From Nothophaeocryptopus gaeumannii (lineage: Eukaryota; Ascomycota; Dothideomycetes; Mycosphaerellales; Mycosphaerellaceae), in contig JASISA010000007.1 in NCBI GenBank assembly GCA_031771865.1, positions 682,001 through 746,000 on the forward strand: a stretch of 64,000 bases of DNA, read 5' to 3'. Position 1 is the first letter of the stretch; the number at the start of each line of letters is the position of its first letter. This document shows positions 44,701 to 54,694 of this stretch, one piece after another. Position numbers and translations under genes: made by a program. A model generated the notes under the pieces. That model did no database searches. It was not told the DNA's origin and saw only the letters and a list, made by a program, of their open reading frames with translations.

Positions 44701-45112
44701 GCGAATTTTGGTCGTAGAACGTTCCAAACTGGTTGTCTGCAGGCCGGGGTCGAAGTAGCGCATACGTAGATGGATCCTGTATCGGCATTTGCATCTCGGG
44801 AGCGTTAACCACAGGGCCGGCCTGAAAGGTGATATGCGCGGCTCCATTGGCGACAAGCTGATAGTCAAATGTGGGAGGCTTGAAAACGACGCGCTGATTA
44901 TAGCCTTCACAGTGTCGTTTACTTTTGATACAATTCTTGCAAACGGGTCGTTCCTCGCCGCATTTGATGCGCCGCTTTCGACAGGTTAGACATCCGGTCT
45001 TGGTACGCTTCCTGGAAAGTTTTGCCTTCAGAGCAGCCTCTGCAGCAGCGGTATCTGCCATGGATGAACCATTGTCGACGCCGGACCGGTTTGGCTTGAT
45101 GTCAGGCGCCAT
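41719..45112 (-). CDS. Large Zn2Cys6 transcription factor with Gln/Pro-rich linkers
   Basis: Two exons, 45112-42990 and 42937-41719; 1113 residues; 52-bp phase-2 intron (GTAAGT...CACAG). The zinc cluster is C41-x2-C44-x6-C51-x6-C58-x2-C61-x6-C68 (GCLTCRKRRIKCGEERPVC, then CIKSKRHC), followed by EGYNQRVVFKPP. A Gln/Pro/His-rich segment of some 300 residues precedes the helical fungal regulatory domain (FAHFISVTGPSLSIFERHPR, LLHAMLALASLHIARLQG). After the splice comes PRAPLGKVDAVYGSLDHLVLLLGR, then another Pro-rich linker and a C-terminal helical region. This subfamily is common in Pezizomycotina. Its targets cannot be inferred from neighbours. A long, gene-free upstream region may hold its promoter. 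Confidence 0.92.
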
Positions 45113-46388
45113 AGGCAGGCTCAGGGTGTTGGTGATAATCGATGTGCTGGTGAAATTCGAGAGGCGTTCCGCATGTTAGACATGAGCTCATCAAAGTGTG
45201 TCCCGTTGTGTCCCGTATTCCAGTGTTTGGTTGAAGTCATGGGTGGGAAGACGACCAGGTCAGTGTGGACAGGCCGGCCTGTGCAAAGAGATATGTCCGT
45301 CAGCCGATGAAGTATGTCAGAGAGGCTATTTGTCAAGGATGTTTTGCTGTTCGACCTGGTTGGAGGATGATGTGGACCGGGTTGAGCAGGGTAAGAAGGT
45401 GGGCGTGGGCGTGGCACCAAACACGAGGGCTGCAGTGTGCGGAGAAGAACGGCGGGCGGGAGTCGGCGGTCGTGTATAATTGGGACGAGCCTATTCAGAC
45501 GACACCGAGTGTTTCCAGGAATTCCCGCGCGGCCGGCCGCTCTGTTGCTGCTGCGGCTGTGGAGGAGGCCGGGGAGAAGGACAAGAACAGGGCTGCCAGT
45601 GACAAATTGTCCATGAAAGGACTTGACAGTGGCAGTACCTCAATGCTCATTAGCGGCGGACACCGCAGGCCGGGTGAAGTTCCTCGGACCCTCCTCGTTT
45701 GGCGTTTTGGCGGCTGGCGTCGGTGGCCTGTATGGAGCGGGATGTTTGTGAGAAGGGAAGGAGGGCAGGGCAGACGCGGGCTTGTGCGTGGAAGGGTCGA
45801 TAGTGCAGCGTTCGGGTGTTTAAGAATACGCGCCTCTTCAATGTGGCCGTGCTGCAGCAGACGGCGACGTCAGGTATCAAGGAGATGCCAAAGGGTGTCG
45901 CTGGGCGGAGGACTAGAGACGTGTTCGAAGTTGACGATGAGGGAGCTGTGACCTGTCGCAGATAGAGTTCAGCGTGCCAACTCGTGCACAGCAGCACAAG
46001 CTACAGTGCCACTTGATAGAGGGATGGAGTGTGGCGGCGCATCGGGAATCTGGTGATTGATTGGAGTGGAGTTGGGAAGCACAACACAAGCAAGACGCAA
46101 GCCAGAACTGGGTCCAATCTGCTGGGTTCTCTGCGATCCACGACGCATTATTGTGCATGCAGTCGACGGTCCGCCTGCAGGCCCGGCTACGGTGCAATTG
46201 CTGCTGCGATTGACGGCCACCAAACCACTACATGTACATTACTGATATGAGAGATGGCAAACATAGCCTCGGTTCCGGTCGGTATCCGCGTGCCTTGGCG
46301 GGCTCTGCATCGGCGACGGCGTCATCTTCGTACGGTGACGCTCGGTCGTGGACAGCTGAAAAGAAGGCAAAAAGCGTGGTAGCTTGGT

Positions 46389-46412
46389 CCTCCCCTCCCC
46401 TCCCCTCCCTCT
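46389..46412. repeat. Pyrimidine TCCCC repeat
   Basis: Tandem TCCCC units (CTCCCCTCCCCTCCCCTCCC) form a pure pyrimidine tract on the plus strand, upstream of the Zn2Cys6 gene on minus. Such C-rich runs can form i-motif/G-quadruplex pairs or act as polypyrimidine promoter elements. Confidence 0.65.
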
Positions 46413-48624
46413 ACAGCTAGCTGGTAGGAGGAAGTAGAGCTGCGAGGCGTTTGGGCGGTGATGTCGAGTAGAGTTCACAGTTCTGATGGAGCGCAGCAAG
46501 GTTGATGGCGCTGGAGCGGTGGCAGGGGAGGCCACGCGCTGGGCGAAAAGTCAAACATCCGCCCGCAATACGGTAGGCTACCCCACCCATGTCGATCGTG
46601 GATCGTGGAGCAACGTGGGAAACATGAAGACAACAAAGTCTAATCGTCGGCAGCGTCTTTTCGTGCGGAAATCGTGGCTTGCGGCACGCTGAAGATTGCA
46701 TCCCACAGAACCTGGGACTTCTCCTCCTACGTAGACGTACCATGATTTGCCCGAGTGCCCCCTCTTCCTTCAAAAATCGAGCTTTTGCCTTCGAAGGCGC
46801 CAGCCAGCTCGAAACCATGCTAGAGCGCTTGCGCTAGACGTGACGCACGATGCATTATTCATTGCAGCCCAGCATGTTTCTGGAAAGGCAAGTCCAACGG
46901 TCAGGCCCCTATTGGAGTCTAGTCTATTGGATGCAGTTGTCCAAGACAAGACCATGAACACACTTGCTAGAGATAGGAGAGCCTATCCGTGATTTCGCGC
47001 GCGAATTATGCATGCCTTGGCGGCAACAAGGACATGGTCACGGGCCACACGAAAAGTGAAAAGTGACAGCGCAAAACTTGATCGAGATCTCTCCTTCCTT
47101 GACCAAACGCGTCTCAAACTAGAAGTCGCAGATACGGCCTCCTGACGATCGGTTTGAAGGTGAAGATACACACCACAACCATCTCTCACACTCGACCGCG
47201 CGCTCTCATCCGGTCCGTTCCGAGTATTGCCCGCCCGCACGCGAACGAGATCAGCAAACGCTAAGAGATGCCGGCGTGCGTGAAGATATGAAGACGTCGA
47301 CTTCACCTCCTCCCGAAACTGGAGAGCTGGCGTGGCTGGCTACCTCACAGGCCCTGAGTGCTCAAGCCCGCAATGACGCGGCGTGTTAGGCTCGCGCTAG
47401 GGAGAGCCACATACTGTACCAAAACGATTGCGCTCCCGATGATGAGCCCTTACGGCCTTTTCGGAGCAAGGAACACGAGACATGGTATCGAACTCGTAAG
47501 CAGAAGATGCTTGATTACCATTCAGTGTGAAACATTGTGCGGACGCTCACACGAGACAAGTCGTGCACATTTGCCAACAGCTGCAGCAAGCTGCAATGCG
47601 CAATCCTATCCGGCGGGCTGTTGAAGTCTGGTCATGACTCTGCATAGCCGTGCCATCCTATATGCACGCGCAACTCTCGACTGCCATTTTTCGAGATCGC
47701 GCTGTTTCGAAGCTGTCATCTACGATTCTGGCCATGGCAGCAGCTGAAGGTGACGACTGAAAGCTTGGCTGAAAAGGACGTCCATCAACCTACGCACACG
47801 GCATCTGGTGGATCTCCAGAGGTCGACAGACGCCCTTCTTTCTTGGACATTGACCTGAACATACAATTCGCACCATCGCATATGGCGTTGTGTCATGGCT
47901 GCCAACTGAGACTGGTCTTGACTCGACTCAACAAGGTCTGGAGCATACAGTGATGGCCTACAACGGGACGCTGAAGCCTGAGAATGCTCTTGTGCGCGCC
48001 GTCATCCAGGTGTTCGGCCCATCAGAGAAGAGCAAACATGGTCATGACCCAAACGCAGGACCGACATGTTCACGTATGCACATCATCAACGGACGTCTCG
48101 CAGCAGCCAGGCTCGCAGAAGGACCGTTCGATCTCATGCACTCCTGATCAGGATTCTGGGCTTCTGATACAAGCAAACCTTACAATCTTGAAAAGCGCTT
48201 TGAAGCGCGCAGCTCATACAAACTGATATCATGGACTCAGCGCTCGTATGGAGTGAGCGATCAATATGCTGCTTCATTCTGGCTCCACTGGATGCAGCTT
48301 GCGAGGCTGGGACATCGCCGCGTGCAACTCTCTCAGCAACCAGCCAACGCGAATTGGAGAAGCACACTCATTGCGTATGTGTATTCTTTGCAGCAAGAAC
48401 CTCGCATCTGCCCAGGCTGGATGCGACTGCGAAGCCGCAAGTACCGTGAACTTTGTTTTCTCCAGCTAACTGGTAACAGAAGCAAGCTTTTCGTGAAGAA
48501 GGGATGATCCTCGCACTTTCCATGTGAGGCTCAGAATCTCATCAGGTCTTGTTTAACAACATCCCAGGTTAATGCTATGATGGGTCATCGGCTGTGAATT
48601 CTGTCGGTACCATGTCAAGGGGGT

Positions 48625-48685
48625 GACAACCAAAAGGGGACAGCGCAGGTGTGCTCAGCGCCAAGACTGTCCCCTTTTGGTTGTC
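48625..48685. repeat. Perfect 18-bp inverted repeat with 25-bp spacer
   Basis: GACAACCAAAAGGGGACA (48625-48642) is exactly complementary to TGTCCCCTTTTGGTTGTC (48668-48685). The arms do not extend further. The spacer (48643-48667) is not itself palindromic. It could be a terminator-like hairpin, the ends of a very small transposon relic, or a protein-binding palindrome. No duplicated flank is evident. Confidence 0.85.
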
Positions 48686-49946
48686 GGTCCGGAGCATGTC
48701 CAACTTCAGGTCTTCCTCCGACTTCAATGCATATACTTGTCAAGAATCATGCACCTCGTCCTTGGGCACGGTATTGACTCGCATTGCAGGGCTCAACGCG
48801 GCCGGCTATGCTCAAGACGTCAATACTACTCTACTTGAGACGGCAGACATGCAGCTCATGAAACCTGCTTCTGTGCAGTCCGTTGTAAGGCCAACAACAA
48901 ATCTCAACTAGATCCTCACGGACATAGCAACTCGTACTCCGCAAGATCACTGAATCGCTACCAACACGTATTATCATGACCACAGACGACGTCGATCGAC
49001 AGGCACTGCACAATAAAGACATGCTGTTCACGTGTCGGGCCAACCTGCACGCTTCGCCACCGCTCGGATTGGTGTACTATTGCGGCGCAAACTCGACGAT
49101 GCCAGTGCTCTTTGACGACATCCACAGCGTGTCGTAAAATTTGGATGCGGCCAGATTTCCCCTGATATGCAAGGATCCGGACTTTCCGAACTTCAGGTGG
49201 TTGGTGCAAAGGTGTTTGTTGGCCAATACTCTAATTGACACAATCGAAGCTACGCAGTTCAGTTGAGACGAAGAAAATCTTTTGAGGGTCTGGATTGCGG
49301 CAGTAGATGTACCCGCCTTCACGGAACGGAAACAAATGGATCAAAAGGGCTACTCGGCCACCGAAGATGAACAAACACATGGGTTTCCCACCTCAGGAGC
49401 TGGATCGAGAAAGTGATCTCATAAGGGCACGGTAGATCTGCTCTCGCCTGTTCGGAAAACACCTGCCAAGAGGTTCAGCAGAGGCCAAACTCCCCTTCCC
49501 TGTCGATAGGCACAGGAATTGGCGGCGAAAGCCCTCACCCACATCAGAAGCTCTTCGAATGTGCGGGAAGTGTTTGACTGGCAGAACAGTAAGCTAGGAT
49601 GATGACGGAAATTGTGTTTGTCTGCTTTCCGGCAACGCATAGCCAGCTCTATATTTAAATCGTAGGTACAAGAATGTCTCGAAAATTAACTGCAGCCTGT
49701 AGGATGAATTCCTACTGCTGCCGGCAGCAGAATGGTCCGCCATATACAGACGATCAATCCCGGATCACTCGCCCGCTTCTGCGTGAATATACAAAAGAGC
49801 AGAAACAGGCCCAAGCTGCGTGCGAAGCGAAAGAGAAGGTCTATACTTAGTCACTCTTTCCGAACAACACACGCTCATTTTGGGAAACATTCCACGTCAA
49901 GCCAGTCAACTAACCAACCAACCCGCAACACTCTCAACCGCCAAGA

Positions 49947-50199
49947 ATGAAGTTCACCATCTTCCAACTCTGCGCCCTCCACTTCGCAGCGATTTCATTC
50001 GCCACGCCAGTCGGAGGCGAGCAAGCCATCGAAGCAGTATGCTCTCTCTTCTTCTACCAACCAACCTACCCACCCATTCGATTGTATCGAGCTCGAAAAG
50101 CTTACATAGTCGCGCGGCGCTGTTGCGAAATATGTGCCCATACCCAAGCCGGCGGACGATTGTCTTAGCGTGTATAATAGGGCTTGCGAACGGGACTAG
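49947..50199 (+). CDS. Small secreted peptide precursor (59 aa after splicing)
   Basis: Model: exons 49947-50036 and 50110-50199, intron GTATGC...ACATAG (73 bp, phase 0). The product is a signal peptide (MKFTIFQLCALHFAAISFA), then TPVGGEQAIEA joined to SRGAVAKYVPIPKPADDC and LSVYNRACERD, with two Cys that can pair. Without splicing the frame gives a 73-residue tail rich in Arg/Cys, which looks less natural. No family is recognised. Size, signal and a single disulfide pair are compatible with a secreted signal or effector-like peptide. The ATG is in a strong AAGAATGAAG context. Confidence 0.55.
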
Positions 50200-50538
50200 A
50201 TGAAGTAGTGGAGGAGCCGGGGCGGGGTTTAGACGGGGAGACTGAAGAGAGGAGGATAACGGTTAATAAATGTCAACACAATTCACAGACAGAAGTATTT
50301 CAACACCTATCCCAGAAGGAGGAACGCTATATGTTCACCTAACGCTGGAGAGAAAAGCAAGGTAGGAGGAAGAGATCTTCATGGAATGTACATATCTAGG
50401 TACTTTTCCCAGTAAAAAGTACAACCCGGTGCGGCTTTTCACGTTTCATCCCATCCCTCAACATCGTCTCCTTCCTCCTCAATCCACCAAGCGCCCTCGA
50501 TTCTGCACAACTCTCTCTCCCTTTCGCTGATTATCATC

Positions 50539-51108
50539 TCACCACATCCCCTCCAATCCCTCCATTCCAATCCCCTTCACAAACATCCACTCCCCTTTCG
50601 TCTTAATATACTTCCAAAGCGTCTCAATAACCATCGGCTTCCTCATCCCCTCCCCCCATTCCCTCGAAACCATATTCAAATACGTCCTCGCAAAATACTT
50701 CTCATCCCCCACCACCTCGCTCTCCACCTTCTTTCCCTTGCCTTCGCTCCGCCCATCCATCACCGTCGTCACGCTCTCCACCTCCACCCAATAATTAGGA
50801 AAATCATTGCTCGTAAAATCCCTCCATATGGTCAACAGTTCAGTCTTGGAAAGCGATTTGTTATTCGCTAAAGGGATGGAGGCTGTATAGTCGTGGGAAG
50901 CGTGGATCCAAGGACATGAGAAAGGGTTGAAGTTTCGGGCGTTGATGGCGGCGCAGATTTGGATCATGCAGGTGCTCATGCATTGTTCGGATGTGAGGGG
51001 TGAGCCATCGGTATTATTACTGTCGCGTGCGCAGCAGGAGAGGAAGGAGTCGATGTAGAAACCTGATGGGTCGATTTGTGGCGGTCTGGTGGGGGGAGGA
51101 GGTTCCAT
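50539..51108 (-). CDS. NTF2/SnoaL-like hypothetical protein, downstream tandem copy
   Basis: A 189-codon exon beginning MEPPPPTRPPQIDPSGFYID. Its first half (SFLSCCARD, TSEQCMSTCMIQICAAINAR, CPWIHASHDYTASIPL, LTIWRDF) is clearly paralogous to the frame just upstream at 50976-51515. The second half (YWVEVESVTTVMDG, MVIETLWKYIKTKGEWMFVKG) has the strand-rich pattern of NTF2/SnoaL-like folds common in fungi; that fold assignment is tentative. Function unknown. The ATG is immediately preceded by CCCAG, a good splice acceptor, so this may be the second exon of a longer two-domain gene. Confidence 0.65.
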   Translation of the reverse strand: MEPPPPTRPPQIDPSGFYIDSFLSCCARDSNNTDGSPLTSEQCMSTCMIQICAAINARNFNPFSCPWIHASHDYTASIPLANNKSLSKTELLTIWRDFTSNDFPNYWVEVESVTTVMDGRSEGKGKKVESEVVGDEKYFARTYLNMVSREWGEGMRKPMVIETLWKYIKTKGEWMFVKGIGMEGLEGMW

Positions 51109-51515
51109 CTGGGTATGGCAGGTATGTCTGGTTCTGAGGCTTGTAGTGGCTTAAGTGTATGTGCTGGTGAGGTTAGTTGCCTTAAGTCAACCGCGCAGTA
51201 ATATTTCGGCCATTGTGTTGAGAAGTCGCGCCAGTGTTGTAGTAGCATCTCGCGATCCAGGACGAGATTGTTCTGCAAAGGTATGACCGTGGTGAAGTCC
51301 CGGCTCATGTGTTTCCAGGGACATTCGTTGCTGTTGAAGCTGCGGGTGTTGATGGCGTGGCAGAGGTAGTCCAGAGACGATTCCATACATTCCTCGGATG
51401 TCATGCTTTCCAGTCTGCCTCCCAGATGGTTGGCGCAACAGGAGAAAGAGTCAATAAAGAAGCCATTGGGATCTTTGATTCTTCCATTGTTCTTGGCCGT
51501 GCCTTCCTCTGTCAT
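50976..51515 (-). CDS. Tandem paralogue of the NTF2/SnoaL-like protein, truncated or first exon
   Basis: Starting at MTEEGTAKNNGRIKDPNG (51515), it mirrors the neighbouring copy: GFFIDSFSCCANH, TSEECMESSLDYLCHAINTR, CPWKHMSRDFTTVIPL and LLQHWRDFSTQWPKYYCAV. After that, at about 51206, similarity ends and the frame runs on into the other gene out of frame. Either this copy lost its second half, or it is spliced (weak donor GTTGAC at about 51199, acceptor CCCAG before 51108, phase 0) to the next copy to give a two-domain protein. A longer start at 51572 (MPLTRSPK) is possible. Function unknown. Confidence 0.5.
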   Translation of the reverse strand: MTEEGTAKNNGRIKDPNGFFIDSFSCCANHLGGRLESMTSEECMESSLDYLCHAINTRSFNSNECPWKHMSRDFTTVIPLQNNLVLDREMLLQHWRDFSTQWPKYYCAVDLRQLTSPAHTLKPLQASEPDIPAIPRWNLLPPPDRHKSTHQVSTSTPSSPAAHATVIIPMAHPSHPNNA

Positions 51516-51943
51516 GGTCCTACGTGCTGTCTCCACGTACTCGTGCCCCTTCGGTGACCGTGTCAATGGCAATAGATTGCAGATTCGTGAAAACGAGGAG
51601 TCAACGGTTACTGAAGGAAAGCATGTTGCAGCTCTTACTATACCTTCTTCAGCCGCCGGGCGTTCGGCTGTTGATCAACAGGATGCATCAGTCAGTTAGG
51701 GCAAATACCCTCGTATACTAGTTTAACCGTTCCTGCGGAAACAGACTGTGCTAGACGGACATCGCGTCTTCGAATCAAGAACACTGGCCAGTCTGACGAT
51801 GTTGTTGTCAAGACTGGAGGAAGCAGGACGTTGCTCGTCAGGGACAGTAAGAGCGCCAGTTTGCCGAGATCCGAAATCCGAGATGCCGAACTGACATCAA
51901 GCTCTCTAGAAGCTCCTCGCATTGAGACTCTCATACACACATC
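51516..51943. promoter_or_regulatory. Divergent promoter between the tandem NTF2-like genes and VMA7
   Basis: 428 bp upstream of both a minus-strand gene (ATG at 51515) and VMA7 (ATG at 51944). No specific element could be supported. The direct repeat CCGAGATCCGAAATCCGAGAT lies at about 51858-51878. Confidence 0.35.
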
Positions 51944-52503
51944 ATGGCGCTTCCGCAATCCGCATACAAGGACCGCGAGCTATTAGCCGTGATAGGGGAT
52001 GAAGTAAGCAAATACGCACTGGCTGCTCACCCAACAACAGGACTGACCGACTGCAACAGGACTCAGTAACAGGCATCCTCCTCGCAGGCGTAGGCGTACG
52101 TCTTCTCTCCCTTGAACCTCCTCTCACGCTTCATGTAGTCGCTATCTGATGCTCGTATCTACAGCATGTAACAGATCCACCCGACAGCCAAAAGAACTAC
52201 CTCGTCGTCGATTCCAAAACCGAGAACTTCACCATCGAAGGCGCATTCGACCAATTCACCAAAGAGAGGAAAGATATTGCTATCTTGCTCATAAATCAAC
52301 ACGTATACTCAGACTTCAAAAGCGGAGAGTATGGTGACAAGCTTGGCTGACATTGCGTACAGATCGCCGACCGAATACGTTCCCGCGTCGATAGCTACAA
52401 CGAAGCGTTCCCGAGTTTGCTGGAGATTCCGAGTAAAGACCATCCGTATGATCCGGAGAAGGATAGTGTGATGAAGAGGGTGAAGAAGCTGTTTGGAGAG
52501 TAG
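51944..52503 (+). CDS. VMA7: V-type ATPase subunit F (Vma7)
   Basis: Four exons: 51944-52003, 52060-52095, 52165-52302 and 52363-52503; 124 residues, the usual size. All introns are phase 0 and 56-69 bp. Conserved strings: DRELLAVIGDEDSVTGILLAGVGHV, the core KNYLVVDSKTE, FTKERKDIAILLINQHIADRIR, and YNEAFPSLLEIPSKDHPYDPEKDSV with KRVKKLFGE at the end. Subunit F sits in the central stalk (DF) of the V1 sector and couples ATP hydrolysis to rotation, acidifying vacuole and Golgi lumen. The 36-base second exon codes for DSVTGILLAGVG. Confidence 0.96.
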
Positions 52504-52964
52504 GCAAGACCATTGCGAAGAGCTGGGCGGGCATATGAGGAAAGCGAGGACGGGTCGTTCAGAGCGAAGGTGACGAAGCATATACCAAAAAGACACGATG
52601 AGGTAGATATGAGATACCCAGAAACAAGTTGGTACAGATGCCTTCCGGGGCTCACCACATGTAGACCCGGCTCATGGCGCTCGTGCATAGCGACATGGAC
52701 CTCAATGACTCGCGCCTGTGCGATTCGATTCCCGTGAACGACCAAACGAAGACGGAGGTATTTTCCTGAAGGTCACTGGTATATACATACATTACGTTCC
52801 TCGTCGCCTCATAGCACTATGAAAACAATCCTTGTTCCGCTCACTGATGCTGTTGATCTTCAAATACACGCTTAAAATACAATCTGTGATTTTCCGCTTC
52901 TATCCAGCTTCTCCCGCTGCAGCCTCCACAACAGCCTCTCACCCTCTCCACGCTCCGTATCGAT
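52504..52964. other. Tail-to-tail intergenic region
   Basis: 3' flanks of VMA7 and of the ML-domain gene. Frames here are chance; 52395-52745 (-) is the antisense of VMA7 exon 4 extended. Confidence 0.3.
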
Positions 52965-53591
52965 TTACATATCCTGCTTCCACAACCCCTCCACAACCTT
53001 CGCCATCCCACCCCTCGAGAAGCTCACAGTCGCAGTCAAGCACGTAATCTTCTCCTCATCCTTCGTAATCACATCTGCCAGCACAGTGTACTTCCCCGGT
53101 GGAATCTCCTTTGGCAGATCAACATCTTTTGTAAGGGTCAAATCGCCTTTCTTGAGCGGGCAATCGAGGTCCACGTTCTTGACGGTATCGCAGAGGTCGT
53201 ACGTTGCGCGGATGATGGTGATGAGGCCGTATTTGACTTGAACTTTGACTTGGGCGCCTTCTTCGACGTCTTCGCCGAGGATGCCGGAGGCGGTTACGGT
53301 GAGAGTGTTGCCTCTACGAACATGATCATGTTAGCGAGGGCTGGCTCTTGAGGTGTTTGGGCTGTGTTTCAAAGATGGGTTTGGAGGCTATACGCACGCT
53401 GTGGGTGGGTTGGGGTTAAGGTCGACCTTCTTGATGGCAAGAATGTCATCTTTTGGGTCTGCGCAGTGTTGTAGTGGGTTCTCGCCCGGTACTGAGAGCT
53501 TGTCGTCGCCGTCTCGTGGCAAGAGGCCGGTGGATCGGGCGGTGACGGCGGTTGCTAGGAGCAGCGAGGACGCGAAGGAGATGAATTTCAT
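52965..53591 (-). CDS. ML-domain phosphatidylglycerol/phosphatidylinositol or sterol transfer protein (NPC2-like)
   Basis: Two exons, 53591-53398 and 53313-52965; 180 residues; 84-bp intron with a GTGCGT donor, phase 2. It opens with a signal peptide (MKFISFASSLLLATAVTA). The ML domain contains PLQHCADPKDDILAIKKVDL, PPTAGNTLTVTASGIL, YGLITIIRATYDLC, VDLDCPLKKGDLTL and PKEIPPGKYTVLADVI with the final Cys in EEKITCLTA. That is the Cys and strand pattern of fungal PG/PI-transfer and NPC2 proteins, which carry lipids or sterols inside the vacuole or secretory lumen. Length matches the family. The start is fixed by the signal peptide. Confidence 0.95.
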
Positions 53592-54694
53592 GGCGGGCGA
53601 CCGGTGTGCTACTCTGCGTGTGCAAGTCGGTCTGAAGGGGTGTTGACGGCGCAGCAGAGGGAGGGAGAAGTGGTGCGGTGTTTGGCGCCGACGAGATGGT
53701 GGTGACGATGGCGCTTGGATTTGCATCATGCGGTCACCCAGCCACAGCTCCAAGATATGGATGGCATGAGCCGAACGCGAAAGCTTGGCGGCTTCTGACG
53801 GGACCAAGGGCTGAGGGAACTAGTCGTTGCCGGGTCTCCAGAAACTTGTTAGATGCCCTTCTGTTTAGCACTACCGAATGGACGAAATATAACACAAAAC
53901 TTATACCATTCGATAACGCTTAGCTAGTTATCTCTGCTATGCGAATTTGGTGGTCCCTACTGCAATAGTCGTCGAGAAAATTGGTTGAATTTGGAGCACA
54001 TGTTCTGAGATCCGGCAACGACGATTTTCCCCAGCCCTCGGACCAACGCATATCGAAGGCTTGGGACACATTGAATAGTCTGCCGTGAGACATATCAGAT
54101 ACACTTTCGGTCGCAGTCTATCTCTTGGTAAGATTCTCCTTGTACGACGCGATCTTAAGTAAACCGTGATGGCGAGTTCGAGGGGACCGCCATTTGCATG
54201 TGAAGAAGACCCGTGAGAACAGTCTCCTCCCTCAAGATACGCCGTGGGAAGCAAGGTGACAGGCATCAATGCCACGCTGTGGTCAGAAGTCGGACAATCG
54301 TGACACTACTCCAGGCAGCTCAACTGCCTTGTGATGATGATACAGTGTAGTGCATCTTCGCTTTGCGATGAAATGACTTACGCCTTGGTCAATTGCAAAT
54401 GCGTCACATAGGCGAGGGTTCAGTCGAGCTTCCAAGTTTCATTTGAACTCCTGAACGCCCTCATGTTAGTCGTAGTAAGTGCCGTGCAAAAGTCTCGATG
54501 ATTGGTTGAACGTCTTGTCGAGAGGACAGAGTCGCATCTTCAATTTCAAGGGTTGAGACGCGGCAGGGGCTACGCGGGCGTAGCCGCCGCGGTTGCGTCT
54601 GGGGAAATTCCAAAGGTCGCAGCTCTCGACAAGTGGACTCTCTTGGAGCATTACGAACACCTTCACACTCTCTCCTTGCTTCGGCACAACCATC
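53592..54694. other. Intergenic, head-to-head promoters
   Basis: 1.1 kb between the ML gene (ATG at 53591, minus) and SEC27 (ATG at 54695, plus). Frames at 53388-53807 (-) merely extend exon 1 of the ML gene. No other gene is supported. Confidence 0.35.

Larger units (their letters stand above)
45113..49946. other. 4.8-kb gene-poor region
   Basis: The largest gap in the window, between a divergent Zn2Cys6 gene and the small secreted peptide at 49947. A 228-codon plus frame at 45265-45951 is Arg/Gly/Trp-rich and looks like chance in GC-rich leader sequence. Notable items are a pyrimidine pentamer repeat and an inverted repeat (both listed). TATATTTAAA-like sequence is seen near 49650, about 300 bases before the secreted peptide. 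No RNA gene was recognised. Confidence 0.4.

Noticed and set aside
45265..45951. 228-codon plus-strand frame upstream of the large Zn2Cys6 gene
   Set aside because: Arg/Gly/Trp-rich low-quality sequence in leader DNA; no motif, no homologous-looking segment.
26124..48685. A CRISPR-like or phage-type repeat array among the short repeats
   Set aside because: The repeats are single microsatellites or one palindrome, not regularly spaced arrays, and the genome is fungal.
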